NCBI RefSeq assembly: GCF_016901675.1
Contig: NZ_JACJKU010000009.1
Span: 1-34,022 of the forward strand
Reading direction: 5' to 3'
Source: Limosilactobacillus coleohominis
Lineage (GTDB): Bacteria; Bacillota; Bacilli; Lactobacillales; Lactobacillaceae
DNA: 34,022 nt
Shown: piece after piece, positions 24,727 through 33,549 of the stretch
Numbering within the stretch: position 1 is the stretch's first letter
Layout: each line of letters begins with the position of its first letter
The notes under the pieces: generated by a model
Told to the model about the DNA's origin: nothing
Database searches by the model: none
Seen by the model: only the letters and a program-made list of their open reading frames with translations
Made by a program: the position numbers and the translations under genes

Positions 24727-25267
24727 AGTGGATTTCAATATGATGTCGGTGATTAAAAGGCCGGTAGAACCAATGATAGGCTTTAGCCAACTGCTGAATA
24801 TCAAAGCTTTGACCATTGGTTAGAATGACATACTGAGTGCCATCTTCGGTAGTTTGATGATTCGTAAAATTAAACCCGTGGCTTTGATAAAATTTCAGGC
24901 GACGCTGGCGTTGTTCAGCATTACCTGCCTGTTCATCTAATGGTTCGACTTCTAAAACGATTGGAACATCAGGGTTTTTGGCATTGAGCCAGTCCAAAAT
25001 TTGGCCACCATAGCCTTGAGAGTGTTGGTCGGGATCCACCGCTAAGTAAAATAGAAAATCTAGATTTGGTTGGTGGATCATATAGCTGAAACCAACAAAG
25101 CGGTTTTGATCATAATATGCTAAGAATTCGGCATTCTTCGAACGTGATTTGCGTAAAAGCCATGACCATTTAACCAGTTCTTCTTCTGGAAAAGCAGTAT
25201 GGTATAAATCTTTGATTTGATCGTAGTCAGTAAGATGTTTGCTGACTGTTTGAGCTGTAAGCGGCAC
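24725..25267 (-). CDS. GNAT-family N-acetyltransferase
   Basis: A 180-residue acetyl-CoA-dependent acetyltransferase. The acetyl-CoA binding motif A is seen in LAVDPDQHSQGYGGQIL (about residues 90-106), where QHSQGYGG is the pyrophosphate loop. The substrate is unknown. The start is most likely GTG 25267, because AGGAGGG sits just before it; the longer reading from TTG 25291 would run through that ribosome site. Confidence 0.82.
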   Translation of the reverse strand: MPLTAQTVSKHLTDYDQIKDLYHTAFPEEELVKWSWLLRKSRSKNAEFLAYYDQNRFVGFSYMIHQPNLDFLFYLAVDPDQHSQGYGGQILDWLNAKNPDVPIVLEVEPLDEQAGNAEQRQRRLKFYQSHGFNFTNHQTTEDGTQYVILTNGQSFDIQQLAKAYHWFYRPFNHRHHIEIH

Positions 25268-25402
25268 GTTATCCCTCCTAAATTTACTCAAATTCTACCA
25301 AGAACCCATCATCAAAAGCAAATTAAGGCGAGCTCGCTCATTGATAAACAAATAATGGTAAAATAAAGCTATTATTATGAAGCAATTCGAGGAATGATAA
25401 TC

Positions 25403-26326
25403 ATGGATGAATGGCTGAACTACGATCAATTTGATCGCGCCACGTGGCACAGCTTTTTCCCGAGCAAACGGGTCAACTTAACACAAGAAAACTTGGACGC
25501 AATTAAATCACTGAATGACCAAATTTCAATTCAAGACGTCCAGGAGGTCTATTTGCCACTGATTAAACTACTGCAGCTACAGTATCAGAACTATATCCAA
25601 ATGCAGTTACAAAGGCTGACTTTTCTAAAAAAACCATCGCGAAGGATTCCGTACATTATTGGAATTGCGGGATCAGTTGCCGTGGGGAAAAGTACCACGG
25701 CTCGTTTGTTGCAAATTCTATTAAACCGGTTAATGCCAGATCAGCGGGTGGAGTTGGTGACGACGGATGGGTTTCTATATTCCAACGCGGAATTGCAAAA
25801 GCGGGGATTAATGTCACGTAAGGGATTTCCAGAATCATACGATATGGAACGCCTTTTGACGTTTCTAAATGATATTAAGGCCGGGGCAGATCAAGTCACT
25901 GCACCAACTTATTCCCATAATACCTATGATATTATGCCGGACCATCCTCAAATAATTGAAGAACCAGATATTTTAATTGTGGAAGGAATCAATGTTCTAC
26001 AATTGCCAAGCACCCAACGACTATACGTTAGTGACTTCTTTGACTGTTCGATTTACGTTGATGCTGAAGCAGAATTAGTAAAACAGTGGTATCTGGAACG
26101 GTTTGGGTTGTTGTTAGATACGGCATTTAAAAATCCAGATAATTATTACTACCCATATACTAAGGGCAAACGTGAGGATGCTTTTAAGATGGCACGAAAA
26201 GTTTGGGATGAAGTTGATTTGCCAAACTTAAACGACTACATTTTGCCGACACGCAATCGTGCTGACATCATTTTGCATAAGACCCATCATCACGTAATTG
26301 ATCGCATTTACTTACGAGAAGACTAA
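25403..26326 (+). CDS. coaA: Type I pantothenate kinase
   Basis: A 307-residue ATP-dependent kinase that phosphorylates pantothenate, the first step of coenzyme A synthesis. The P-loop GSVAVGKS is at 90-97. Further family blocks are [29 protein letters not shown] and the [12 protein letters not shown] region. Length and order match bacterial CoaA. The start ATG 25403 is 9 bases after GAGGA; an ATG at 25394 overlaps that site. A 10-base palindrome GCGAGCTCGC lies upstream at 25328-25337. Confidence 0.95.
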   Translation: MDEWLNYDQFDRATWHSFFPSKRVNLTQENLDAIKSLNDQISIQDVQEVYLPLIKLLQLQYQNYIQMQLQRLTFLKKPSRRIPYIIGIAGSVAVGKSTTARLLQILLNRLMPDQRVELVTTDGFLYSNAELQKRGLMSRKGFPESYDMERLLTFLNDIKAGADQVTAPTYSHNTYDIMPDHPQIIEEPDILIVEGINVLQLPSTQRLYVSDFFDCSIYVDAEAELVKQWYLERFGLLLDTAFKNPDNYYYPYTKGKREDAFKMARKVWDEVDLPNLNDYILPTRNRADIILHKTHHHVIDRIYLRED

Positions 26327-26354
26327 AAAAGATTGGCATTGCCAATCTTTTTTT
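26325..26354. terminator. Bidirectional terminator between coaA and the histidine kinase
   Basis: Stem AAAAAAGATTGGC paired with GCCAATCTTTTTTT. It overlaps the stop codons of both convergent genes. Confidence 0.88.
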
Positions 26355-27597
26355 AACTCCGTAATGTAATGTGAAAACTGATCATCCCATTCTTGTAACT
26401 GGCTTTAATTTTACCGTGGAAAAGGCTCACGATTCGTTGAGCCATTGAAAGGCCAATGCCAAAGCCGCTTTGATGCTTGATTTGGTGAGAAGTATCTGCA
26501 CGATAGAAACGGTTAAAGAACTTATTGTAGTCAACGTCTTTACCAGCTGCATAAGAATTGGAAACGGTCAGGTAGACATTCTTAGAACGTTTATTTTTGT
26601 TGAGGGTGATGATAATTTGCCCATCATCATCACAATATTTATTAGCATTATCCAACAGGATATTGATTAGTTCTTCAAAGTGGTTCTGGTCACCTTGAAT
26701 GTGTAGGTCATTTTGGATATTAACTCTGAACTGATGGTGGTTTTGCATTGCCACCCCTTTGAAACTATCGGCAACCCGTTTAGCGATCGCACTAGCATCA
26801 ATATCAGTAATCGCAACGTTTGGTTGTTCCTCCATGCGGGCCAGTGAGATTAGATTGTTAATCAAACGGGTCAGCCGAGTAACCTGTTCCTTATTGCTTT
26901 GCGTCCATTCATCTTCACCGGTGGTTAATTCTTGCATTTCGGTATTAGCAGCAATCACTGTTAGTGGAGTTTTGAGCTCGTGACCAGCATTCGTGATAAA
27001 TTCGCGTTGCCGTTGTTCAGCTTGAATAATCGGTTTAATCGCACGTTTAGAGAACCCAATTAAGATGGCTGTGTAGAGAATCAGACACAAGATGCCTAAA
27101 GCGATACTAACGTGCAAGATCTCCCGAGTTTCTGACATCAGGAGGGTTTCATCTAGAAAGACGACCAGCGTGTTTTTAGAACTACGCTTGATACGGTAAG
27201 CATAGTGAACACCTTGGTAGCTAATAACCCCATTATTCCGTGAAAATTTAGTAACCCGCTTTGCCAGTCGTTGAATAGCACTTGGTTGAACTGTTAAAAT
27301 GTGCTGATTATTGATCGCGGTAGTTTGATTGTGACGGTCCAAATTGGCACTAAAGTAGCGGTATTGAAACATTCCTTCCCGTGAGAAACGGGACCCAAAG
27401 AAATTTTGGGGTTGCCGTTGGATATTTTTACTGGCCAGTTGCCCGTTATTCTGTACCAACATTGTTAAAACTTCGTTAACCTTGTTTTTTGAACGGAAGT
27501 AAGCAATTGAAGCAATGCTGCCAATGATGGTGAACAGGACCACGATAAGGGCTGAAGTGGAGACAAAAATAAATTTCTTTTGAAAGTGTCGAATCAT
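26353..27597 (-). CDS. Sensor histidine kinase of a two-component system
   Basis: A 414-residue membrane sensor kinase. One hydrophobic segment lies at about 10-33 and a second at 162-183, leaving an external sensor region of roughly 125 residues. The dimerisation domain has His206 in FITNAGHELKTPL. The ATPase domain has the N box NILLDNANKY and a G box around SGFGIGLSMAQRIV. It would autophosphorylate on His206 and pass phosphate to the response regulator encoded 17 bases upstream. The external part is not similar to anything I recognise, so the signal is unknown. Confidence 0.92.
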   Translation of the reverse strand: MIRHFQKKFIFVSTSALIVVLFTIIGSIASIAYFRSKNKVNEVLTMLVQNNGQLASKNIQRQPQNFFGSRFSREGMFQYRYFSANLDRHNQTTAINNQHILTVQPSAIQRLAKRVTKFSRNNGVISYQGVHYAYRIKRSSKNTLVVFLDETLLMSETREILHVSIALGILCLILYTAILIGFSKRAIKPIIQAEQRQREFITNAGHELKTPLTVIAANTEMQELTTGEDEWTQSNKEQVTRLTRLINNLISLARMEEQPNVAITDIDASAIAKRVADSFKGVAMQNHHQFRVNIQNDLHIQGDQNHFEELINILLDNANKYCDDDGQIIITLNKNKRSKNVYLTVSNSYAAGKDVDYNKFFNRFYRADTSHQIKHQSGFGIGLSMAQRIVSLFHGKIKASYKNGMISFHITLRS

Positions 27598-27614
27598 TTA
27601 ACCACCCTTTTCAA

Positions 27615-28283
27615 TTATTCAGTAATTTTGAAAGGACCATCCTTTTCACCATTGATAACCACATTGGACCCGACTGATTCAAGTTTCCGCCGGAGATATG
27701 AAACTGTGAACCAAACATCATCGGGGTCAGCTGATTCGTCATCATCATCCCAAGTGTGGTTCAGAAGGTCATCGACTGAAAGGTCCTTGTTGGCATTGAG
27801 AATCATGTATTGAAGTAGGCGAGCTTCTTTGCTAGTTAAGCTGATGGAATTATTGCTGACGAGAGTTTGCTCATTGGTATCGACAGTTAAGTCTCCAAAT
27901 TGGAGGATGTCTTTATCCAATTCGTCATTGCGCCGTTCTAGTGAACGCAACCGTGCCAGTAACTCTTTTAGTGAGAACGGCTTGGTCATGTAATCGTCAG
28001 CTCCAGCATCAAGTCCGGTGACCTTATCGTCAACTTCAGCCATTGCGGTTAGCATCATAACGTGGGTCCGGTCACCAGAAGCACGAATTTCCTTGAGAGC
28101 TTCTAGCCCGGTTTTGACTGGCATCATGATATCAAGAATCATAACGTCATAGGCGTTTTCCTTTGCTAAATCAACAGCGCTTTGACCATCAGCAACTTGG
28201 TCAACTGTATAGCCGGCTTTTTCCATTGCTAACTTGAGAACGCGTGCTAATTGTTCTTCATCTTCAGCTAATAAAATTCGCAT
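27615..28283 (-). CDS. OmpR-family response regulator
   Basis: A 222-residue response regulator. The receiver domain carries the acidic pair in LAEDEEQ, the phosphoacceptor Asp51 (ILDIMMP) and the conserved lysine in MTKPFS. The C-terminal half is an OmpR winged-helix DNA-binding domain, ending in the wing around DPDDVWFTVSYLRRKLESVG. It has a strong ribosome site (AGGAGGA). It lies between an alarmone synthetase gene (11 bases upstream) and its cognate kinase, forming one operon. Confidence 0.93.
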   Translation of the reverse strand: MRILLAEDEEQLARVLKLAMEKAGYTVDQVADGQSAVDLAKENAYDVMILDIMMPVKTGLEALKEIRASGDRTHVMMLTAMAEVDDKVTGLDAGADDYMTKPFSLKELLARLRSLERRNDELDKDILQFGDLTVDTNEQTLVSNNSISLTSKEARLLQYMILNANKDLSVDDLLNHTWDDDDESADPDDVWFTVSYLRRKLESVGSNVVINGEKDGPFKITE

Positions 28284-28294
28284 GAATATTCCTC

Positions 28295-28906
28295 CTAATC
28301 ATGTTCATTAATTAATTGGCGGATGGTTTGCATTTGGACATCACAAGATGCCAGTTGGTCAGCGCACCGCTTGAGTTCCTTACCAATCCGCTCAGGATTT
28401 TTAATGTGGTGTTTGTACTTCATTTCGTGTTCCAAACTGGCCCAGGAGTCCATTGCGATGGTACGTAATTGAATTTCAGCATAGTAATGACCAGGGACGT
28501 TGCCATCAACATCTTTGTAAGGAGTGGTGACGTTTAAAATCACGTGATAGCTCCGGTAGCCATTTGGCTTGGCGTTTGTAATGTAGTCTTTCTCTTTAAC
28601 GATGTCACACCAGTCTGATTGACGTAGGAGAGTTAGGCACCGGTCAATGTCATCAATAAAGTTGCAAACGATTCGCACCCCAATTGCGTCTTTACAATTA
28701 CGAAGAGCCGATTCTGTAGTAACTGGATACCCTTTGCGTTGACACTTTTCAGTCATGCTGGCGGGAGTTTTAACCCGGCTGATGAGGTGTTCATATAGCT
28801 TGGGGTGGTGATGGTTAACTTCATCTTCATTTAATTCTTGGATGTTGTGGAGCAATTGATCCATTACTTTGTGAAGAGATTGCTCATAATTTCCATAAAT
28901 ATTCAT
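28295..28906 (-). CDS. Small alarmone synthetase, (p)ppGpp synthetase domain protein
   Basis: A 203-residue single-domain RelA/SpoT-type synthetase making (p)ppGpp from ATP and GTP or GDP. It has no hydrolase or regulatory domains. Visible motifs are DAIGVRIVC (about 75-83), the substrate loop NGYRSYH, and the catalytic EIQLRTIAMDSWASLEHEMKY block (about 140-160). Length fits RelQ/YjbM-type enzymes. The start is ATG 28906, 9 bases after AAGGA. It is the first gene of an operon with a response regulator and histidine kinase. This is unlike relQ of other Firmicutes, which usually sits with an NAD kinase gene. Confidence 0.9.
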   Translation of the reverse strand: MNIYGNYEQSLHKVMDQLLHNIQELNEDEVNHHHPKLYEHLISRVKTPASMTEKCQRKGYPVTTESALRNCKDAIGVRIVCNFIDDIDRCLTLLRQSDWCDIVKEKDYITNAKPNGYRSYHVILNVTTPYKDVDGNVPGHYYAEIQLRTIAMDSWASLEHEMKYKHHIKNPERIGKELKRCADQLASCDVQMQTIRQLINEHD

Positions 28907-28932
28907 AATCATCATTCCTTTACATTGGACCT

Positions 28933-28941
28933 ATTATAACA
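28933..28941 (-). promoter_or_regulatory. Extended -10 promoter of the alarmone synthetase operon
   Basis: TGTTATAAT on the minus strand combines a TG extension with a consensus -10 box, 27 bases before the start codon. No good -35 box is seen. Confidence 0.55.
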
Positions 28942-29019
28942 GGAACGAACAATCTAACCATCAATTCGCAATAGTTTTAGAAAAACTTCTTGAAATCACT
29001 AGCGAGGCCGGTTTAGTTA

Positions 29020-29048
29020 TTGACCGACTGGGGTAAACACCGTACAAT
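29020..29048 (+). promoter_or_regulatory. guaA promoter
   Basis: TTGACC (29020-29025) and TACAAT (29043-29048), 17-base spacer, 39 bases before the start. No purine riboswitch is visible in the short leader. Confidence 0.68.
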
Positions 29049-29087
29049 AGTTTTAAGTTTAGAATTCATTATAAAGGAGTGGGACAA

Positions 29088-30641
29088 GTGGCAAACGTCA
29101 ATTTAGATGCTTTTGATAAGATTTTGGTGCTTGACTTTGGTAGTCAATACAACCAATTAATCACGCGGCGCATTCGTGACTTTGGGATTTACTCAGAATT
29201 AATGTCACACAAGATTAGTGCTGCTGAAATCAAAAAGCTCCACCCAAAGGGAATTATTTTCTCTGGTGGGCCAAATTCCGTATATGCCAAGGATGCATTT
29301 ACAGTTGACCAGGACATTTACAAGTTGGGAATCCCAATTTTAGGAATTTGTTATGGGATGCAACTGATGTCTTATAACCTCGGTGGTAAGGTTGAATCAG
29401 CGGAAGATTCTGAATATGGTCGTGCTGACATTGAAGTGACTGATAAGGATGCCAAGTTGTTTGCTGGTTTACCAGATAAACAATATGTTTGGATGAGTCA
29501 CGGGGACTTGGTAACGAAGGCTCCTGAAGGCTTTAAAGTAACTGCAACCAGTAAGAACTGTCCGATCGCAGCGATTGCGGATGATGATCGTAAACTATAC
29601 GGTTTGCAATTCCACACAGAAGTTCGGAACACTGAGTATGGTTTAGACATTTTGAAACGGTTTGCGTTCGACATTTGTGGTGCTAAAGCTAACTGGACGA
29701 TGGATGACTTTATTGATATGCAAGTAAAGGAAATCCGTGAAAAAGTTGGTGACAAGAAGGTTATTCTTGGTCTATCCGGTGGTGTCGACTCCAGTGTTAC
29801 TGCAGTACTGATCCACAAGGCAATTGGTGACCAATTAACATGTATCTTCGTTGATCACGGTCTGTTGCGGAAGAACGAAGCAGATCAAGTTATGAATGCA
29901 TTAAACCGTGACCTTGGGGTGAACATCATCAAGGTTGATGCTGCCGACCGCTTCTTGGGTCAATTGAAAGGTGTTACTGATCCTGAAAAGAAACGGAAGA
30001 TTATTGGTAAGGAATTCGTTGAAGTGTTCAATGAAGAAGCTAAGAAGATGGACGATGCCGAATTCTTGGCTCAAGGGACGTTATACACTGACGTGATTGA
30101 ATCAGGTACTGATACGGCCCAGACTATTAAGTCTCACCATAACGTTGGTGGCTTACCAAAGAAGCTCGGCTTCAAGTTGATTGAACCATTACGGAGCTTG
30201 TTCAAGGACGAAACCCGTGAACTAGGTGAAAAGCTCGGGATTCCTCACGAATTAGTTTGGCGTCAACCATTCCCAGGCCCTGGCTTAGGAATTCGGGTCA
30301 TTGGTGAAATCACACCTGAGAAGTTGGAAATTGTTCGTGAAAGTGACGCAATTCTGCGTGAAGAAATTGCAAAGGCCGGATTGGACGAAAAGATTTGGCA
30401 ATACTTCACTGTATTACCAGGAATTCGTTCAGTTGGTGTCATGGGAGACGGCCGGACATACGACTACGCGGTTGCTATCCGGGCTGTGACATCCATCGAT
30501 GGAATGACTGCTGACTTTGCAAAGATTCCATGGGATGTTCTTCAAAAGATTTCGGTACGGATCGTAAACGAAGTTGATCACGTTAACCGAATTCTCTATG
30601 ATGTCACGAGTAAGCCGCCTTCGACTATAGAGTACGAGTGA
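29088..30641 (+). CDS. guaA: GMP synthase (glutamine-hydrolysing)
   Basis: A 517-residue enzyme converting XMP, glutamine and ATP to GMP. The N-terminal amidotransferase domain has Cys88 (GICYGMQ), His176 and Glu178 (QFHTEV). The ATP pyrophosphatase P-loop SGGVDSS begins at 230. The C-terminal dimerisation domain ends PPSTIEYE. Most relatives end IEWE, so Trp is replaced by Tyr in the last few codons. This region of guaA is a known integration site for genomic islands, so the end may have been rewritten by recombination. The start is GTG 29088 after AAAGGAG; an in-frame GTG at 29079 overlaps that site. Divergent from the alarmone synthetase operon. Confidence 0.96.
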   Translation: MANVNLDAFDKILVLDFGSQYNQLITRRIRDFGIYSELMSHKISAAEIKKLHPKGIIFSGGPNSVYAKDAFTVDQDIYKLGIPILGICYGMQLMSYNLGGKVESAEDSEYGRADIEVTDKDAKLFAGLPDKQYVWMSHGDLVTKAPEGFKVTATSKNCPIAAIADDDRKLYGLQFHTEVRNTEYGLDILKRFAFDICGAKANWTMDDFIDMQVKEIREKVGDKKVILGLSGGVDSSVTAVLIHKAIGDQLTCIFVDHGLLRKNEADQVMNALNRDLGVNIIKVDAADRFLGQLKGVTDPEKKRKIIGKEFVEVFNEEAKKMDDAEFLAQGTLYTDVIESGTDTAQTIKSHHNVGGLPKKLGFKLIEPLRSLFKDETRELGEKLGIPHELVWRQPFPGPGLGIRVIGEITPEKLEIVRESDAILREEIAKAGLDEKIWQYFTVLPGIRSVGVMGDGRTYDYAVAIRAVTSIDGMTADFAKIPWDVLQKISVRIVNEVDHVNRILYDVTSKPPSTIEYE

Positions 30642-30699
30642 TGTTATAGGACAACATGAAGAGGGAAGCCTAAGATAACGGCATTTGTAGAGGGGCAAA

Positions 30700-30750
30700 T
30701 TTGGTAGAATTGGTAGTTTATTGCAAGTTGTCTACCAAAAGTCTACCAAA
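30700..30750. repeat. Nested inverted repeats with an 11-base tandem repeat
   Basis: TTTGGTAGA (30700-30708) and TTGGTAG (30710-30716) face two tandem copies of TCTACCAAAAR (30731-30741 and 30742-30752). This gives a nested hairpin with arms of 9 and 7 bases. Such clustered short sites resemble recombinase arm sites or plasmid iterons. Confidence 0.6.
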
Positions 30751-30771
30751 AACATCAATAGATAATACCGC

Positions 30772-30813
30772 AAAAGGTACTACGTAATTTGAGCTTGCGT
30801 AGTACCTTTTTTG
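30772..30813 (+). terminator. Strong terminator hairpin with GGTACTACG core
   Basis: Stem AAAAGGTACTACG paired with CGTAGTACCTTTT followed by TTG and T-rich sequence. It can terminate guaA or whatever once preceded it. A sister hairpin lies at 31344. Confidence 0.85.
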
Positions 30814-30869
30814 TTATTACATTGGCACGCCATTGTTTTAAAATTACATATTTTAGCTATAAGTAATAA

Positions 30870-31004
30870 TATAATTATCTTTACAGGTTCTGTATATTAT
30901 CCTTACTTAATTGTGAAGATAGGTATGTTCTTTATTTCCCAACGATGCGTCCGGAAAAGGAAACTAAGGATAGCAAAAAGGGTAAGAAGAATAAGAAAAA
31001 GTAG
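30870..31004 (+). pseudogene. Remnant of a gene with a lysine-rich C-terminal tail
   Basis: An open frame of 44 codons without a plausible start ends in MRPEKETKDSKKGKKNKKK and a TAG stop at 31002-31004. It is followed four bases later by a short hairpin. The lysine-rich end plus terminator looks like the surviving 3' end of a larger gene. I cannot identify it. A different frame over the same bases is open for 68 codons but has no ribosome site and a low-complexity product. Confidence 0.3.
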
Positions 31005-31007
31005 TCT

Positions 31008-31030
31008 AAAAGCCTGATGTGACGGCTTTT
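31008..31030 (+). terminator. Short hairpin after the lysine-rich remnant
   Basis: AAAAGCC paired with GGCTTTT around a nine-base loop; the tail after it is not T-rich. Confidence 0.5.
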
Positions 31031-31087
31031 CGACGACACTGTGAATTTAGACAAATTTAGTTACTAGCTTGTAAAAAGTTAGTAATC

Positions 31088-31115
31088 TTGGTGTGTGTAC
31101 ACCAAAAATACACCA
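31088..31115. repeat. Second inverted/tandem repeat cluster (ACACCA type)
   Basis: TTGGTGT (31088-31094) is inverted at 31099-31105 as ACACCAA. TACACCAAAAA is repeated 11 bases on as TACACCA. The layout parallels the cluster at 30700-30750. Confidence 0.5.
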
Positions 31116-31157
31116 TTTTTTAAATAAACTGAATTAGTAAAAAAGCTGGCAAAAAAA

Positions 31158-31200
31158 GAAGACTTCGATTCTCCATTAGGGAATCGGAGCCTTTTATTTT
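31158..31200 (+). terminator. Hairpin terminator-like structure in the scar
   Basis: AAGACTTCGATTC pairs with GAATCGGAGCCTT (one A-C mismatch, wobble pairs) and is followed by TTATTTT. Confidence 0.6.
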
Positions 31201-31343
31201 ATAAAGCATTAAAAGAATTCATTGCAGTAGTTCATAATACAGCATGAAAACTGAAGTAAGGGTTAATTTAGAGTGTTTAATGAATTAAACGATAAATTGA
31301 TCGAATTCTCTTAAAAAGGCTTAGAAAGCAATATGAAATAAAT

Positions 31344-31390
31344 AACAGGTACTACATAATTGTAAAACGTGTAGTACCTGTTAATTATTT
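31344..31390 (+). terminator. Second GGTACTAC-core hairpin
   Basis: AACAGGTACTACA paired with TGTAGTACCTGTT, then AATTATTTT. It shares the stem core and the TAATT at the start of the loop with the hairpin at 30772. Confidence 0.75.
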
Positions 31391-31511
31391 TCTCTGTCTA
31401 AATTTAATCAGTAGATAATCATTTTAACAGACTAACATGGAAAACAGACGACCTGATAATTAATACACCAATATGCGCCGATTACCAACACTTGAGACTA
31501 TTGAATATGTA

Positions 31512-31537
31512 CGTAAGCACCGAATAACAACACGTAT
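31512..31537 (+). repeat. IS66 terminal inverted repeat (tnpC-side end)
   Basis: The 26-base arm begins CGTAAGCACCGAATAACAAC and is the exact complement of 33790-33815. The IS66 terminal GTAA starts at 31513. Confidence 0.92.
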
Positions 31538-31545
31538 TGAAAAAG

Positions 31546-31588
31546 AGCGCCCTGCGTAGCACATCAGTTTGATGTTACGCAGGGCGCT
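31546..31588 (-). terminator. Terminator inside the IS66 end, after tnpC
   Basis: A long GC-rich stem (AGCGCCCTGCGTA with its complement, continuing into ACATCA/TGATGT with a two-base bulge). On the minus strand it is followed by a T run, so it ends tnpC transcription. Confidence 0.82.
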
Positions 31589-31596
31589 TGCTTGTT

Positions 31597-33123
31597 TTAT
31601 ATATGACATTGGGCCTGGACTTCTTTTGCCCATGGCAAAAAGCCCTCAATATCTTTATTCTCACGGTTTGGTAAGTGATCAAAAAGATACTTGAAGTATT
31701 TGTAAATATTCAAATGATTCATTTTAGCCGTGCCAACTATCGTGTAATATACGGCACTAGCCTGAGCGCCGCGAATACTTTTCGCAAACAAACTGTTCTT
31801 GCGAATTAGTGTTGACGGCCGAATTGCCTGCTCTACTGGATTGTTAGTTAATGGAACTTGGCCATTTTCAAAGATCCGATAAACTCGTAGCCTTAGCGCT
31901 AGGGCATTTTGAATGGCATTCTTTAGTTTACCGAGTGGTCGCTTCACCTGACTAATGTAGTCATAAAAGGAATCTAGTAATGGCTTTAATCTTTTTCTTC
32001 GCTCTGCGGCCTTCCCTTCTTTAGTGTGATATTTTAAGTGCTTTTCCGTATGGAAAATCGGTCTTAATAATGAAACTGCTTGTTGTGCTATCGACGATTT
32101 AGCAGGGCGATTGTGCAATGCCTTAATAATGTTGATAAATTCACGGCGAATATGTACCAAGCAAGATCCAAATTTAGCGTTTGGATAGAGGCGATTACTA
32201 TAGCCATCACACATTATAATCCCTTGATAATTACTCCCCACGATATCCTTAATAACCTTGCCAGAACGTGTATTGGCATAGCGAAAAACATTAATTGGAT
32301 GACGACTGAATTCAGCGGTCGTCTTTGTGGCCCAAAAATAACAGTTTGCTTTGTGTTCTTCTAACACTTGAAAGGGTGTCTCATCCATGTGAATGACTTC
32401 TTCTGAACGAATTAATTCACATAGTTTCTTATACAAAGGCATCAAGTAGCTTTCACTTACCTTAATAATATTCTTAGTGATTATCGTGTCGTTAACTGGC
32501 ATTCCCATTGCCAACCATAGTTTAAGTTATCGATGAAATGGCAAAGCCAGATTAAATTTAAGTTCACTAATTTTCGCTAGGATACTACTTGAGAAATAGC
32601 TATGTGGCAAAATTGCTTGTGGTACTTTACTATTAACGACTACATCGTTGCCATCCGGATGACAATGATTGCACTTATAGCTTTCTTGGTAATAGTTCTT
32701 GCAATATAGTTCAGCCGGTTTAAGTGTCGCTTCGCGTCTTGCTAGGCGCTGACCAATTTTAGACATTTCTTCCTGACAGTAAGGACACTTCGTGTCCGTT
32801 AGCGGGATTACCTGATCTACCTGTGGCAGACTATTCAAAAGAGCGGTACGCTTACCCGACTGCTTTGCTTTACGGTGACGTACCACTTGTTTTTGCTTTA
32901 CTGTAACTACTTCAATAGTTTCTTGATCACTATCTTCTAGCTCAGCGAGTTGCTGGTCGCTAAACAATGACTGTTGTCCTGAGACTACTTGCTTAAAAAC
33001 TTCAGTTTTTTTCCCAAATAGTTGGTTCTGTAATGCCTTGATAATCAGCTGTTGTTGGGCAATCTGCTGCTGCGCAGCGGCTAATTGCTTTTTAAGTTCA
33101 GCGCTTTGCTTTTCGTAATCCAT
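31597..33123 (-). pseudogene. tnpC: IS66 transposase TnpC, split by one in-frame stop codon
   Basis: The DDE transposase of the element, 508 residues if read through. The N-terminus is a glutamine-rich coiled coil with the family block LFGKKTE. A zinc-finger region CPYCQEEM...CNHC follows at about residues 110-165. Catalytic positions appear in MDETPFQVLEE, CDGYSNRLYP and NNPVEQAIRPS. After FNLALPFHR a TAA (32529-32527) interrupts the frame, and the sequence continues unshifted with LKLWLAMGMPVNDT. The simplest cause is CAA (Gln) to TAA by one base. A TTG at 32514 could start the second part, but the two pieces are unlikely to act as a transposase. The start has a strong GGAGGTGA site. Confidence 0.9.
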
Positions 33124-33192
33124 GGTCCGTCACCTCCGTCCTTAATGAATTCTGATTAATTATATCAGAAGTGGAGGAATTTAAAAAGAGCC

Positions 33193-33549
33193 TTAATAGA
33201 GATTACCTGGTTTGGCTTTATGAACATTAGGCGTAGGAAAAGGATTCAGGCCTTTCAAAAGGTTGGCTAGTTCCTGACGCTTTAATAAGCGAGCTTCAGA
33301 AGAAGTTCGTGGCCATTTGAGATGACCATTTTCATAGCGTTTATAAAGTAAGATAAAGCCTTCGCCGTCCCAATATAAACCCTTGAAACGATCATTCCTA
33401 AAGCCGCAGAAAAGGAAGAGTGAATCATCGTATAATTCTAAGCCATAATTTTCAGCGATTACTATCGCTAAACCGTCAATTCCTTTACGAAGGTCTGTCT
33501 TCCCACAAACAAGATAGACATGTCTAGGCGCGTGCCAATTAATGAGCAT
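33193..33549 (-). CDS. tnpB: IS66 accessory protein TnpB (Orf2)
   Basis: A 118-residue protein of the IS66 Orf2-like family, recognised by VYLVCGKTDLRKGIDGLA near the N-terminus and LFLFCGFRNDRFKGLYWDGEGFILLYKR in the middle (given in parts: CGFRNDRFKGLYWDG and GFILLYKR). It is needed for transposition of IS66 elements with three genes; the exact role is unknown. Its start overlaps the end of tnpA by 11 bases, suggesting coupled translation. The frame appears intact. Confidence 0.92.
   Translation of the reverse strand: MLINWHAPRHVYLVCGKTDLRKGIDGLAIVIAENYGLELYDDSLFLFCGFRNDRFKGLYWDGEGFILLYKRYENGHLKWPRTSSEARLLKRQELANLLKGLNPFPTPNVHKAKPGNLY

Larger units (their letters stand above)
30642..31512. 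other. Gene-poor scar downstream of guaA
   Basis: This 871-base stretch holds no intact gene that I can support. It contains two sets of 11-base tandem repeats with inverted copies, one lysine-rich gene tail with its hairpin, and three further terminator-like hairpins. It is AT-rich and unlike the dense coding regions to its left. I read it as debris from one or more elements that used the guaA 3' end. No recombinase gene survives here. Confidence 0.5.

Noticed and set aside
28907-29087. Purine riboswitch before guaA
   Set aside because: The leader between the promoter and guaA is only about 35 bases, too short for the aptamer, and none of its conserved loops are visible.
30811-31017. 68-codon ORF on the plus strand after guaA
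   Set aside because: It has no ribosome site, an odd hydrophobic then arginine-lysine composition, and overlaps a better-supported gene tail in another frame.
30731-31115. Possible CRISPR array from the tandem ACCAAAA repeats
   Set aside because: The units are 11 bases with no spacers, only two copies per cluster, and there are no cas genes.
31158-31200. tRNA fragment (TTCGATTC resembles a T-loop)
   Set aside because: No acceptor, D or anticodon arms can be built. The segment folds better as a hairpin followed by a T-rich tail.
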